DNA of 64,000 bases from Gordionus sp. m RMFG-2023 (taxonomy: Eukaryota > Nematomorpha > Gordioida > Chordodea > Parachordodidae), in assembly GCF_954871325.1 (NCBI RefSeq), contig NC_088776.1, positions 34,148,508-34,212,507 of the forward strand, written 5' to 3'. The stretch's first letter is position 1, and every line of letters starts with the position of its first letter. Under the pieces are notes generated by a model that was given only the letters and a program-made list of their open reading frames with translations, was not told where the DNA came from and made no database searches. Shown one piece after another: positions 58,301 through 62,879 of the stretch. A program made the position numbers and the translations under genes.

Positions 58301-61284
58301 TCGATATTTGGTGGATCATATTTTATTAATATTCGTTAAATATATGTTATATGGGCAAATATATAATAATTATAAATAATAATGTAATAAATTGAGTTTC
58401 TTTTATCGATAGATAATTTCTATACTTGAATGAAAGCCCCATAAGTGAAGAAAATATTATAATTTATATTTACAAGATGAATAATCCTTTAAATTATATC
58501 AAATAGTCCAAGAAAAACCATTAAAAACTGATTTAAATATAAATTTATGCAAAGACGCCCCCTTTCGGGAAAATATTTATACACTTTTCTAAACATTTTT
58601 ATCGATTTTGAGAATGAAGATGGCCTCGTCCCAGACCAATTTTTTTTTATAACTATAAAGGAAGAGTTCAGTGTTGTCTACTAAATTTTTTAAAAAAATT
58701 GAAGGTCGTATAATTTCTAAAAATTGTTTTTAGTCCTTATATATTTAATAAAATGGCCGGAAATTGAAAAAAAAAAATTTTTTTTTATCTAAAAGTAGAA
58801 TCTTTGTAAGTAATTTTGATATTAAATTTGTTATTTACAATTAGATAGTTTTTAAGATATGCTTAATTGAATGAAGGCAGATAATGGTAAAAATACGACA
58901 TTTTTGCCACTTTGAACCCTAATATCTCCAAAAATATAAATGTTACGAGGCTAAAATTTTGGCTATTTCTTAGTTACATTGACCTTTCTTTGCTTACCAA
59001 ATTTTAAAAAAATCGAAGGGGGTCGGCCGAATCGTGGTTGATTTGTCATGGAATGACCCATTTAAGAATATCATCCATACTTGGAAATTGCGAAATTTAG
59101 TTAACGGCAACCAAACATTCGTTTTTTCTCTTTTTTCCTCTTTGCCTTAATAATTAACTTTGTAAATGTAGTTGTTTATACTAAACATGGAACTCTCATT
59201 ATAGGACTAACCTTAACTTACATACATACAAATTATTAGAAAGCAAAGAAGCTAAAACATTAATAATAATAAGGTTACTTTAAAAAAATGTACTTCAGCT
59301 CTACTGCGCCATCCAAAGCAAGATGGAAGAGATGCAACAAACGCTCAATATGAGCTGGATAGAGGTACAATTCCTCAAAAAGGCTGTCGACGTCCTTTGC
59401 CAATGCCGTCAAACACTCATGTACACTTACGTGTTTGCTTACTACTTAAAGCGCAATAATCAATCCCTTATTTTTGAGGTAAATTTATTTTTTCTTCTCT
59501 TTTTTTAAATTTTCCTTACCATCTTTTCCATGCCTTTATTCTATTTTATGTCCTTTTTTCAAACTCTGCCACAATAGATGCTCAAAGGGAGTGGGTTCCA
59601 ACATTACTATTCACATTAGTGTTGTTAAAAATCTCGATTCTGATCGATTTTAATAAATGGCCCGATTTAGATTATAAACAAAATAACATTATAAAATCCT
59701 AAAGATTTTGCACATAGCTAGCAGAAATGCTTGGACATCTATTTGCCAAATCTCGATGCTTACATAATATTATTTAGCTATAATCTTAATCGGGCCGTTT
59801 TGAAAAATCGACCCTAATCGGGCTTTTTAACAACACTAGTTACCACCCCACCCTTTCCAACTAAAATAAGCATTCCATTCAAAATATTAGTCTTTCCCTT
59901 ACTACCTTCATTTCGTATCCTTCGATGTTTCTTATAAAATTAGTAATAAACAGTTTTTTGATGTAATTTCAAAAAAATTTATCAATATAGCCTTTAAATA
60001 TAGATGAATATTATGCAGAACTAACAAATTTATATTTCCTTATATATAATATTAAGTTAATTCTAGTAAATTCTTTGAAATTTCATCAAATATAAAATTT
60101 TGTCTTAAGTTTGTTGGACAGTTTATAAATTATTAATTTCCAAAATTAAAAATAGATTACCATTTTCCGGCCCATTGGAATTTGGGGGAAATTTTTTATA
60201 AAAACTAAAGCAATTTTCAAATTTTAGTATTCTAGTTTTTATAATTTTGAAGATATCAAGGGTCAAAGTATAAAAAATGACCTTTTTACGCTTATCGATC
60301 GTTATTCAATTAAGGATTTACTAAAAAAAATGAATATAAGCAATTATTTTGTAAAAGTGATATTTTTTTGATCAATTTGAAATGGAAAGGCCCGGTAATG
60401 AAATTAAATATTTACTCAACATTTTACTTTTTTCAAAAAAAATACCTCTAAAAATTAATTTAACATCGAAAACTATTTTAGCTTTATTGAAAAAATATTT
60501 TATTAAAGGAATTCTATTAAATTTAGAAAGGATAATTACAAAGTTCATATTTTTGGAAATATTTTAACGATAGTGCGAATCTTTTTTACTCCACAAGGGA
60601 AAAGAATGATTTTTTATTAAACAACTAGTTTTTGAACCGAGTATAAAGTTTTGGTGGGAAAAATCCGTTGGAAGCAGTTTAAAATTTATAGTTCTAATTT
60701 TATTTGTTCTGCGAGGGAAAATGAAAAATTTTAGATAACTTGGTTTTGGGCTGGATAAAAGTTTTGGGTAGTAGATGAGCATAACAAAATCTTTGAGAGT
60801 TGTTTGAAATGTTGTGCCAATTTATATAACTCCTGGGAAATTTTTTTAATATTTAATCAGTAAATGGGTTTAGTTTAGACTGGGAATAAGATTTGGTTTC
60901 GATAAAAATACATAATATTTGATCATAAACTAAAAGATGTTAAAAATGTATACCATTGATTTTTAGATAAATAGGATATAAAATAACTAATACGATTTTA
61001 AATAAGAAAGAGCCCGTTTTTTAATAAAATATTTTTTCAATAATGCTGCATCAATTTTTTAATGTTAAAATCGTAGGGACGAAATCTATTAAGCCTATTC
61101 ACGATCATTCAAAGATTGAAGGATTTTTTGTCTCATTTTATTATTTATGGAATATTTATATCAATTTGCAGGAAAATCAAAAGGATTTGGAAAGTGCAAC
61201 TGAAAAACTCTCTGAATACCTCGAAAGAAACATTACGCAAGAAGATCAAGCCGAAATCAAACAAAAAGTTCAGGATAAATACAG
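25104..61284 (+). CDS. ARIH1: Ariadne-1 RBR E3 ubiquitin ligase gene, 13 exons (3' partial)
   Basis: Join 25104-25313, 25357-25424, 25470-25545, 25597-25698, 29204-29296, 32943-32998, 33412-33478, 33871-33977, 37690-37804, 38211-38399, 45836-45919, 59299-59478 and 61172-61284. All junctions are GT-AG and in phase, giving 486 codons. The protein follows human ARIH1 block by block: UBA-like region ([25 protein letters not shown]), RING1 ([14 protein letters not shown]), IBR ([19 protein letters not shown]), Rcat ([18 protein letters not shown]) and Ariadne domain ([36 protein letters not shown]). The catalytic Cys of GGCNHM (human C357) is present. RBR ligases accept ubiquitin from E2 on this Cys; ARIH1 works with neddylated cullin-RING ligases. 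The acidic N-terminus is about half the human length. The last exon (human YCESRRRVL... to the end) is missing, probably beyond the window. Introns span 43 bp to 13.4 kb. Confidence 0.97.
25357..25424 (+). CDS. ARIH1: ARIH1 exon 2
   Basis: It encodes [20 protein letters not shown] and LER, matching human [22 protein letters not shown]. The acceptor is TTTAAAAG and the donor GTCTAT. The intron before it is only 43 bp. It ends with AG of an Arg codon completed by exon 3. Confidence 0.93.
25470..25545 (+). CDS. ARIH1: ARIH1 exon 3
   Basis: It encodes [20 protein letters not shown] and KNKSQ (human [20 protein letters not shown]). The acceptor is TTGTTAAG; the donor GTTTTATT is weak. The intron before it is 45 bp. 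Confidence 0.92.
25597..25698 (+). CDS. ARIH1: ARIH1 exon 4: first RING1 cysteines
   Basis: It encodes [20 protein letters not shown] and [14 protein letters not shown]. The CxxC (CEIC) starts RING1. Spacing from this pair to [10 protein letters not shown] in the next exon is the same as in human ARIH1. Donor GTATAT. Confidence 0.9.
26830..27140 (-). pseudogene. piggyBac transposase fragment
   Basis: Minus-strand frames read [20 protein letters not shown] and then [12 protein letters not shown]. This is the region around the first catalytic Asp ([12 protein letters not shown] in element C). It is broken by stops and has no visible ends; a MITE fragment abuts it at 27155. It represents a different, older copy from the other piggyBacs here. 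Confidence 0.7.
27155..27252. repeat. Right part of a TAGTG-type hAT MITE
   Basis: It matches the right half of the complete MITE at 46867-47088, including GAGTTAGCCGTTTTTAAAA and CGGCTC. The terminus is degraded (CAGTCACTA instead of CAACACTA). The left half is missing. Confidence 0.55.
28685..28965. repeat. GGCGGG-rich dispersed repeat
   Basis: Blocks GTGGGCGGGCAGGTT, AGGCGGGGTAGGTTAA and AGGCGGGTAGGC are separated by poly-A/T, with GGCCGTCCCGCC in the opposite sense at the right edge. The layout resembles the GGCCCGG family, and it is probably a small non-autonomous element. No coding potential. Confidence 0.4.
29204..29296 (+). CDS. ARIH1: ARIH1 exon 5: RING1 core
   Basis: It encodes [20 protein letters not shown] and [11 protein letters not shown] (human FTGLECGHKFCMQCWSEYL). 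It carries the CGH-FC-xx-C zinc ligands of RING1. The acceptor is TATATTAG and the donor GTAATA. Confidence 0.96.
29490..29590. repeat. GATATCGG-type hairpin repeat, copy 1
   Basis: It contains TATCGGATCAGGCCGATATT and AATATCGGTTATTGGCCG, arms of an inverted repeat. Similar sequence is at 32495-32575 and 57440-57530. Confidence 0.4.
29640..30795 (-). mobile_element. hAT relic with AACGTTACTT-type ends, copy 1
   Basis: Both edges carry related strings (AAACGTTACTTCAAAAAAG, CGTTACCTTTTGAAAA). Inside, on the minus strand, [15 protein letters not shown] matches the hAT C-terminal dimerisation signature (VERxFSxAG..). The coding sequence is otherwise decayed and no clear TSD was found. A second, more diverged copy follows at 31320-32310. 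Confidence 0.5.
31320..32310 (-). mobile_element. hAT relic, copy 2 (tandem, diverged)
   Basis: It parallels copy 1 block by block (TCTGGTATGTGGGTTGTTTTT, ACGTTCAACTGGCGC, CAACAGGTTCCAT). Its minus-strand frame opens [20 protein letters not shown] and ends in a degenerate PVER block. The two copies are either separate insertions of one family or a duplication. No TSD seen. Confidence 0.45.
32495..32575. repeat. GATATCGG-type hairpin repeat, copy 2
   Basis: ATCAGATATGATTTCGGATC faces GATATCGGATCGG in an imperfect inverted repeat. Confidence 0.35.
32943..32998 (+). CDS. ARIH1: ARIH1 exon 6: end of RING1
   Basis: It encodes [18 protein letters not shown], matching human TISCPAHGCDILVDDNTV, with the last RING1 ligands C and C. 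The acceptor is TTCAATTTAG. The donor GTATGC leaves AT, completed to ATG by exon 7. Confidence 0.95.
33412..33478 (+). CDS. ARIH1: ARIH1 exon 7: RING1-IBR linker
   Basis: It encodes [20 protein letters not shown] and VE (human [22 protein letters not shown]). Acceptor ATATAAG, donor GTATAG. Confidence 0.95.
33871..33977 (+). CDS. ARIH1: ARIH1 exon 8: IBR, first half
   Basis: It encodes [20 protein letters not shown] and [15 protein letters not shown] plus two bases of a Cys codon. Human: CNRLLKWCPAPDC...VRCKCGRQF. It supplies the first IBR zinc ligands. Donor GTTTAT. Confidence 0.96.
34570..34880 (-). other. GC-richer island in intron 8 with an ankyrin-like frame
   Basis: This 300-bp patch is much less AT-rich than its surroundings. 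On the minus strand one frame reads [20 protein letters not shown] then [20 protein letters not shown] to a stop. [19 protein letters not shown] resembles one ankyrin repeat (GHxEIVxLLLxxGAxVN). It could be a fossil exon, a captured gene piece or a LINE fragment. No splice context was found. Confidence 0.3.
35138..36682 (-). mobile_element. hAT element with perfect TSD TATAAAGG
   Basis: TAGACCTGTG at the left and CACAGGTCTA at the right form a 10-bp perfect inverted repeat. TATAAAGG is duplicated on each side (35130-35137 and 36683-36690). Length 1545 bp. The right subterminal region is strikingly GC-rich (repeats of GCGCCG/CGGCGGC around 36585-36665). The inside carries a broken minus-strand hAT transposase. 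It lies in ARIH1 intron 8, opposite to the host gene. Confidence 0.85.
35319..36430 (-). pseudogene. hAT transposase relic
   Basis: The minus strand begins [20 protein letters not shown], like the HxLNLVV segment of hAT transposases, and continues through [18 protein letters not shown]. The C-terminal part reads [20 protein letters not shown], matching the dimerisation motif (VPATSVxSERVFSxAG). Middle parts are missing and the frames are disconnected, so it is dead. Confidence 0.75.
37071..37475 (-). other. Thr-rich degenerate repeat with open minus-strand frames
   Basis: On the minus strand one open frame (37283 down to a TAA at 37071) reads [20 protein letters not shown] ...[20 protein letters not shown] ...and ends [15 protein letters not shown] and YYRTE(T/M)T recur, and the same motifs continue upstream ([23 protein letters not shown]) in interrupted frames to about 37475. 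It looks like a mucin-like Thr-rich coding minisatellite lying antisense in ARIH1 intron 8. No gene context was seen and it may be a relic. Confidence 0.4.
37485..37615. repeat. Small inverted-repeat element (CGAACCGATRTG ends)
   Basis: AATCGAACCGATATG near the left and CACATCGGTTCGACACTG near the right are inverted. It is probably a short MITE. TSD not clear. Confidence 0.35.
37690..37804 (+). CDS. ARIH1: ARIH1 exon 9: IBR, second half
   Basis: After completing Cys it encodes [20 protein letters not shown] and [18 protein letters not shown], very close to human [20 protein letters not shown]. The usual Gly of CGENWHDP is Cys here. The acceptor is CCCCAACCAG and the donor GTTTAA. Confidence 0.96.
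38211..38399 (+). CDS. ARIH1: ARIH1 exon 10: Rcat (RING2) with catalytic Cys
   Basis: It encodes [20 protein letters not shown], then [20 protein letters not shown] and ...[14 protein letters not shown]. All zinc ligands and the catalytic Cys (GGCNHM) are intact. 63 complete codons. The acceptor is ATATGTAG and the donor GTTAAT. Confidence 0.97.
38874..41236 (-). mobile_element. piggyBac element D with perfect 13-bp TIRs and TTAA target
   Basis: The left end CCCTTTCGCGCCCG follows TTAA (38870-38873) and the right end GGGCGCGAAAGGG precedes TTAA (41237-41240). The 13-bp inverted repeats are perfect. Length 2363 bp, a usual piggyBac size. The single transposase lies on the minus strand and is interrupted. 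It sits in ARIH1 intron 10, about 475 bp after exon 10. Confidence 0.93.
39054..40688 (-). pseudogene. piggyBac transposase of element D (broken)
   Basis: An acidic N-terminus ([20 protein letters not shown]) is followed by [40 protein letters not shown] and the DDD core. All three catalytic Asp contexts are visible: [22 protein letters not shown] and GGVDLHDML. The C-terminal Cys-rich zinc domain ([20 protein letters not shown]) is in a different frame after about 39190. At least three frame changes occur, near 40550, 40380 and 40080. The last also appears to lose about 20 residues between KLRP and LSIDE, so the gene is dead although the ends are intact. Confidence 0.9.
41241..41955. other. 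ARIH1 intron 10, nothing recognised
   Basis: AT-rich sequence between piggyBac D and the GGATCG-type repeats. It includes a C9 run near 41730. No feature supported. Confidence 0.5.
41960..43100. repeat. GGATCG-type repeat element, copy 1
   Basis: It starts near TTATCAGCTATTATAATA with GATCCTTTTAAAGGATCG-like palindromes (CCTTTAAAAGGATCGAATCC) and ends CGATCCTGTAACAACTGATTG. Copy 2 follows at 43430-44015 with the same landmarks. A + strand frame (AATTCCACAGGAGCGCTTGA onward) inside looks weakly coding-like, but no family is recognised. Confidence 0.45.
43140..43365. repeat. GGCCCGG-type dispersed repeat, copy 3
   Basis: Blocks ACCCGAGCCGGGTATTT, CCAGTCTGGATATATTT and GGGCTGGGTCTGCAGGTCTC are spaced by poly-A/T as in copies 1 and 2. 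It sits between the two GGATCG-type repeats. Confidence 0.4.
43430..44015. repeat. GGATCG-type repeat element, copy 2
   Basis: It opens TATTAATCGATCCTTTTAAA and closes GATTCGATCCTTTAACAACTG. It shares internal strings with copy 1 (AAATTAGCCTTTAA, AAAACTTGTAGG). It is shorter, consistent with deletion. Probably a MITE family ending in CAGTTGTTAAAGGATCG. Confidence 0.45.
44016..44730. other. ARIH1 intron 10, nothing recognised
   Basis: AT-rich stretch without supported frames or element ends. Confidence 0.5.
44731..45708. mobile_element. Short non-autonomous relative of element A
   Basis: The ends GGGTCATTCCATGACAAATC and, read in reverse, GGGTCATTCCATTTAAAATC match those of element A (47149-59059). 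Inward similarity continues (GATATTAGGGTTCGAAGTG against GATATTAGGGTTCAAAGTGG; CATTATCTGCCTTCATTCAA). No transposase inside. The flanks TGTATGACT and TATAATTCT match at only 5 of 9, so no clear TSD. It ends 127 bp before ARIH1 exon 11. Confidence 0.75.
45836..45919 (+). CDS. ARIH1: ARIH1 exon 11: start of Ariadne domain
   Basis: An 84-bp exon encodes [20 protein letters not shown] and QSLKFEHK, nearly identical to human [28 protein letters not shown]. The acceptor is TTTGTTTAG and the donor GTATAA. Phase 0 at both ends. It is isolated by introns of 7.4 and 13.4 kb, so an automatic gene finder could easily miss it. Confidence 0.97.
46867..47088. mobile_element. hAT-type MITE, 222 bp, 8-bp TSD
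   Basis: The ends TAGTGTTGTTAA and TTAACAACACTA form perfect 12-bp inverted repeats, followed by inverted GCCG/CGGC motifs (TTAGCCGATTTTTAAAAACG and TTAGCCGTTTTTAAAATTCG). The flanks CGAATTAC (46859-46866) and CGAATAAC (47089-47096) match at 7 of 8. Related copies are at 59617-59838 and, truncated, at 27155-27252. The TAGTGTTG start is shared with the fold-back element at 19374. Confidence 0.8.
47149..47779. repeat. Element A left inverted arm, outer part
   Basis: Inverted counterpart of 58430-59059. Shared landmarks: CGGCCGATCCCCTTCGATT, GGAGATATTAGGGTTCAAAG, CTGCCTTCATTCAATTAAGC, TGGTCTGGGACGTGGCC, GGGGGCGTCTTTGC and ATTTGATATAATTTAAAGG. The arm is cut by element B just after GGGGCTTTCA. 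Confidence 0.85.
48260..49605. repeat. Element B left array, about 300-bp units
   Basis: Four full units and one partial unit begin near CTGGCGTTTTAAATC (48260, 48561, 48861, 49161, about 49450). Each contains ACGTGCTAAGCATTATCC, AAACCGACCACTTACTAAAT and ATTTGGCGGATAACCGAC, and closes with CAATGACTAAATACTGAATT. That last string copies the element's own terminus. Confidence 0.9.
50122..51590. repeat. Element B right array, inverted about 300-bp units
   Basis: Mirror of the left array, with unit joints at CGCCAGCAATTCATTATTTA-type strings near 50390, 50690, 50990, 51290 and 51590. Variants such as GTAGTCGG/GTGGTCGG and CAATCGG/CATTCGG occur in both arms in the same unit order, so the arms were copied or converted as blocks. 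Confidence 0.9.
52010..52025. promoter_or_regulatory. 16-bp palindrome, piggyBac C, site 1
   Basis: Perfect palindrome GGTGCATATATGCACC followed by GTTAACCATTAAGAGGTTAA, which resembles the element's own terminus. A degraded counterpart (GATATGCACC) is at the same place in the relic at 12760-13809. Function inferred: protein-binding or end-recognition site. Confidence 0.5.
52146..53849 (-). pseudogene. piggyBac transposase of element C (three breaks)
   Basis: It starts [20 protein letters not shown] with an acidic N-terminus. After an in-frame stop at 53541 it continues [40 protein letters not shown] and [20 protein letters not shown] one-base frameshift near 52920 leads to [20 protein letters not shown] and [15 protein letters not shown] second frameshift near 52345 precedes the Cys-rich domain ([19 protein letters not shown]), whose end is shortened. 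All three catalytic Asp contexts remain. The few breaks mark it as a recently dead copy. Confidence 0.92.
54100..54235. repeat. GGGGGCT-type repeat in piggyBac C
   Basis: It opens TCTCAGGGGGCTAAAAAAAA and closes TTAGGGGGCTCGAGCCACCC with CCCC-rich sequence. The opening also occurs just after 27252 (ATCTCAGGGGGCTCAAAAAA). Probably a small element inserted between the transposase and the right end. Confidence 0.4.
54320..54335. promoter_or_regulatory. 16-bp palindrome, piggyBac C, site 2
   Basis: Second copy of GGTGCATATATGCACC, preceded by ATGGTTAAC as a further terminus-like string and lying upstream of the transposase start. Confidence 0.5.
54661..54676. promoter_or_regulatory. 16-bp palindrome, piggyBac C, site 3
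   Basis: Third copy of GGTGCATATATGCACC, 16 bp inside the right end (CGTTAACCAGTAACGGG then TTAA). Confidence 0.5.
55163..57370 (-). CDS. Intact 735-residue transposase-like protein of element A
   Basis: One uninterrupted frame starts [16 protein letters not shown] and ends [11 protein letters not shown]. Seen in order: an N-terminal Cys motif (CC at 11-12, CxxC at 43-46), a basic linker, a helical block [20 protein letters not shown] (about 157-176), NPKPG (191-195), [13 protein letters not shown] (264-276), CVCSYH (288-293), a CYLGKCDNC knuckle (335-343), LCDFSENY (Asp430), [12 protein letters not shown] (Asp514), and [20 protein letters not shown]. The C-terminus has [10 protein letters not shown] and [15 protein letters not shown], like a small Tudor/SH3-type fold. 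The two Asp-centred blocks suggest an RNase H-like DDE enzyme. I recall similar uncharacterised proteins in other animals but know no formal family. Function inferred from the flanking inverted repeats. Confidence 0.82.
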   Translation of the reverse strand: MNKNLIRKTRCCNPFKILKHNNVTTNLRNVQSWMSLHSDDKICDKCRRKLGTASKSNDAFKDPDIHHIEENLAYESINTSLIEIGESPIKKKRLREKRYPIKKITKIKKAIETHLDINAIEPATIDKDDGILSNIKKNFSLLSKTDKYKILTILPKNWTVSKIMNEFNTTKYMARQAKLLIAEKGFLSTPNPKPGNTIDECTVKIVQEFYCTDEISRIMPGKKDCLSILTEDGKKNTIQKRLILDNLKEIYIFFKEMRPDVKIGFSKFASISPKNCILVGGSGTHNVCVCSYHQNFKLMIIGSNLPNLTKDDMLPIKTYKHILPLIICNPPQPSCYLGKCDNCPGSTNLRHQIEILFRSKDIEFITYKQWLSVDRTTLETITKPVDEFINAFFEKMESLLPHSFISTQQSLYQKNLKLNLDKGQYLILCDFSENYSFILQDEVQSYHWNRAQSTVHPFVIYYKDNLANICCLNYVMISESLQHNTIAVHYFPKTLVNFLINKICMPNKIFYFSDGSAAQYKNRKNFINICHHEMDFGIQAEWHFSATAHGKSVCNGIGGTVKRLAARASLQRPYSKQITTSYELYEFAKENINGIYFEYMTQENYDHEEILLRERFSKTRPIPGTQKIHTVIPTGLHQFKSKIYSNSIESNIEYLSYNDESIIFGEISGYITCVYDSNWWLALVLGKNQKEEEIYIKFLHPSGPSNSFTFPSIDDTLLAKMSYLNISFTVNCYWP
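57440..57530. repeat. GATATCGG-type hairpin repeat, copy 3
   Basis: ATCCGATACGATATTGCAG and GATATCGGCCAAATAACCGA form inverted arms. It lies just upstream of the element A gene, inside element A. Confidence 0.4.
58305..59059. repeat. Element A right inverted arm (uninterrupted)
   Basis: About 755 bp, inverted relative to 47149-47779 plus about 54884-54992. It contains TTGAATGAAAGCCCC, the uninterrupted counterpart of the B insertion site, which proves that B landed inside the left arm. Confidence 0.85.
59299..59478 (+). CDS. ARIH1: ARIH1 exon 12: Ariadne domain
   Basis: It encodes [40 protein letters not shown] and [20 protein letters not shown], nearly identical to human ARIH1 with two extra residues (TL) before NMSW. 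The acceptor is TGTACTTCAG and the donor GTAAAT. Confidence 0.97.
59617..59838. mobile_element. hAT-type MITE, second copy
   Basis: The ends TAGTGTTGTTAAAAA and TTTTTAACAACACTA are inverted. Same length (222 bp) and layout as 46867-47088, with GGCCCGATTTAG/ATCGGGCC internal arms. The flanks ATTCACAT and GTTACCAC match at only 4 of 8, so the TSD has decayed or was never equal. Confidence 0.7.
60150..60400. repeat. Diverged end of an element-A relative
   Basis: It shares the order of motifs found just inside element A ends: GATATCAAGGGTCAAAGTA, TGACCTTTTTACGCTTATC and TTATTCAATTAAGGATTTAC, against GATATTAGGGTTCAAAGTGG and CATTCAATTAAGCATATC. The end itself is not preserved. Confidence 0.4.
61172..61284 (+). 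CDS. ARIH1: ARIH1 exon 13: end of Ariadne domain region
   Basis: It encodes [20 protein letters not shown] and [17 protein letters not shown] plus two bases (AG) of an Arg codon (human [20 protein letters not shown]...KQKVQDKYR). The donor is GTTAAA. The next, last exon was searched for to the window end and not found. Confidence 0.96.
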
Positions 61285-61773
61285 GTTAAAAATGAGGATG
61301 ATGTAAAAGATTTTTAAAATCCATATTTAATCTTTAGTTAATTTATTTATTTTAAATATCTATTTGGCACGTTTAAAAAACATCACGGTATTTAAATAAA
61401 TATTATGAGTGGGAACTATATAAAATTTTTATATTGTTAAATGAATGGGGGTAAAACATATAGGCAGACTAAATGTAAAAATAATAAGGTTTATCGCAGT
61501 AAGTGGATGCTCTTGAAATTAAAGACAGATCTCTAAGAAAATCCTCTGACTGAGGTAAAACTCCTCATTGGAAACATTAGTATCTAATGTTATTTTCCAC
61601 AGCCTCGTCCCCGAAGATTCCATAGGTGTTGATTATGGGTATGAAGAATACATTTTTAAAGTCGAAGTAATTTTTAAGATTGGTGTATTATTTTACTTGT
61701 CTATGAAATCATTGTAGGTAAATTCCCAACTAGGAGAAGAGTTAGATTAGAGTATTAGGATTATACTGTATGG
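61285..61773. other. Probable ARIH1 last intron, nothing recognised
   Basis: AT-rich, with a slightly GC-richer patch at 61480-61640 lacking an open frame. Confidence 0.5.
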
Positions 61774-61781
61774 CCTAGAAT

Positions 61782-62866
61782 TAGGCCTAAAACGAATTAT
61801 TTGATATTCGATTCGTATTTTACGAATATGAATAACACAATTATTCGATTCGAAATTTCGAATCGAATATGAATAATGAGGAAAATTATTCGAAATTATT
61901 TGTATATAAATATTCGTAATTATTCGCAAATATTTTATTGCAAGTAAAATAAATCTCCATTTTATAAACTCTATCAGTGCGATTGAGAAAATAGAAACTT
62001 ATTATAACTTAACAAATATTCACACTATAATATCAACAATACTGGATCCTAGACTAAAAATGGAATTCTTTGAGCAACTACCAACTATATATAACATAGA
62101 CACGACAAATCTATAAGAAAAATTTAAAGATGTATATAATGATTACAAAATATAATATCAAATCAACATCAGTTAACCCAATAGTACAGTCGAACATGGA
62201 TAGAATTTTTAAACAAAATAACATCGCATCAGTATGTGAGGTGGAGACATATCTTAACGAAATAAGAATTCAAATAAGAGTCCCTTAGAATGGTGGAGAT
62301 TGCATGGGGATCGTTTTCCTGTGTTGTCGAAAATGGCAACTGATATATTGTCAATTCAGGGATCTTCGGCTTCATGTGAGCGGCTGATCTCAATAGGAAC
62401 AAATATGATAATGAAAAATAGAATGTCTTTGAAGGAGGAAACTATTAGAAAGACTTTATGCTTAAAAAATTGGATATTATCAAATTTGGATTTACTATAA
62501 TTTTATATTTTTGTGTATTATTTTCTATTTTTATAAAATGAGATTATTGTACATTTTTAGAAAATTTTAATATTAGATTGAAGAAATAGTTTAAATATTT
62601 TTTTATAAGCAATTCTAATTCTAAAATTCGGATATTTTGGTCAATTTGTTTGGTTAACGTTATATGAAATCATTGGGTTTTATTTTCTATAAATTTTTAT
62701 ATTGTAATGACAATTAGTTTAGAGAATTCTTAAAAGTGTCATCTTTAAACATCTGTAAAATATTTTATAAGCTTTAGAAAAATTTTCGAATCGAAACGAA
62801 TAATGATTTTATTATTCGTACGAATACGAATAGCGCAATTATTCGATTCGTTTTTTTGTAGGCCTA
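61782..62866 (+). mobile_element. hAT element with perfect TSD CCTAGAAT (internally deleted)
   Basis: TAGGCCTA stands at both ends, followed inward by AAAACGAA and inverted ATTCGATTCG clusters. CCTAGAAT is duplicated exactly at 61774-61781 and 62867-62874. Length 1085 bp, with only the C-terminal part of a hAT transposase on the + strand. The terminal region resembles the fragment at 100-251. Confidence 0.88.
61960..62500 (+). pseudogene. hAT transposase C-terminal relic
   Basis: Frames read SAIEKIETYYNLTNIHTIIS and ILDPRLKMEFFEQL, then from 62300 ILSIQGSSASCERLISIGTN and MIMKNRMSLKEETIRKTLCL KNW to a stop. The last part is the hAT dimerisation domain (SIQxTSxxSERxFSxGG...R..LSxETxxxLxCLKxW). 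Stops separate the blocks; the N-terminal half is deleted. Confidence 0.82.
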
Positions 62867-62879
62867 CCTAGAATACATT

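Larger units (their letters stand above)
47149..59059 (-). mobile_element. Element A: TIR transposon with intact 735-codon gene, interrupted by element B
   Basis: The outer ends GGGTCATTCCATG and CATGGAATGACCC open long inverted repeats. Left arm 47149-47779, continuing at about 54884-54992 after insert B; right arm about 58305-59059. That is about 750 bp each, with high but imperfect identity. Without B the element is about 4.8 kb. Its only gene is the minus-strand frame 55163-57370. The 9-bp flanks ATCTGGTAT and ATTTAAGAA do not match, so the TSD is lost or the ends were recombined. Long TIRs, a GGG start and one DDE-like gene recall Mutator-like elements, but the family is inferred. Confidence 0.82.
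45920..59298. other. ARIH1 intron 11 (13.4 kb), mostly nested transposons
   Basis: Besides elements A, B and C and the MITE at 46867, it holds about 950 bp of AT-rich sequence at 45920-46866 and 240 bp at 59060-59298. Around 46370-47120, outer strings GGGCCTCC...AACGAATTGAATAAT and ...CGAATAACGAATGATTTTTC with TAGGCC may be a decayed hAT into which the MITE inserted. Confidence 0.7.
59479..61171. other. ARIH1 intron 12
   Basis: It contains a MITE (59617-59838) and a diverged element-A-like stretch (60150-60400). The rest is AT-rich without supported features. It ends in the good acceptor TATCAATTTGCAG. Confidence 0.6.

Noticed and set aside
47149-59059. Element A as a Polinton or other large virus-like element, because of its long inverted ends
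   Set aside because: After removing nested insertions it is only about 4.8 kb with one gene. No polymerase, integrase, capsid or protease frame is present.
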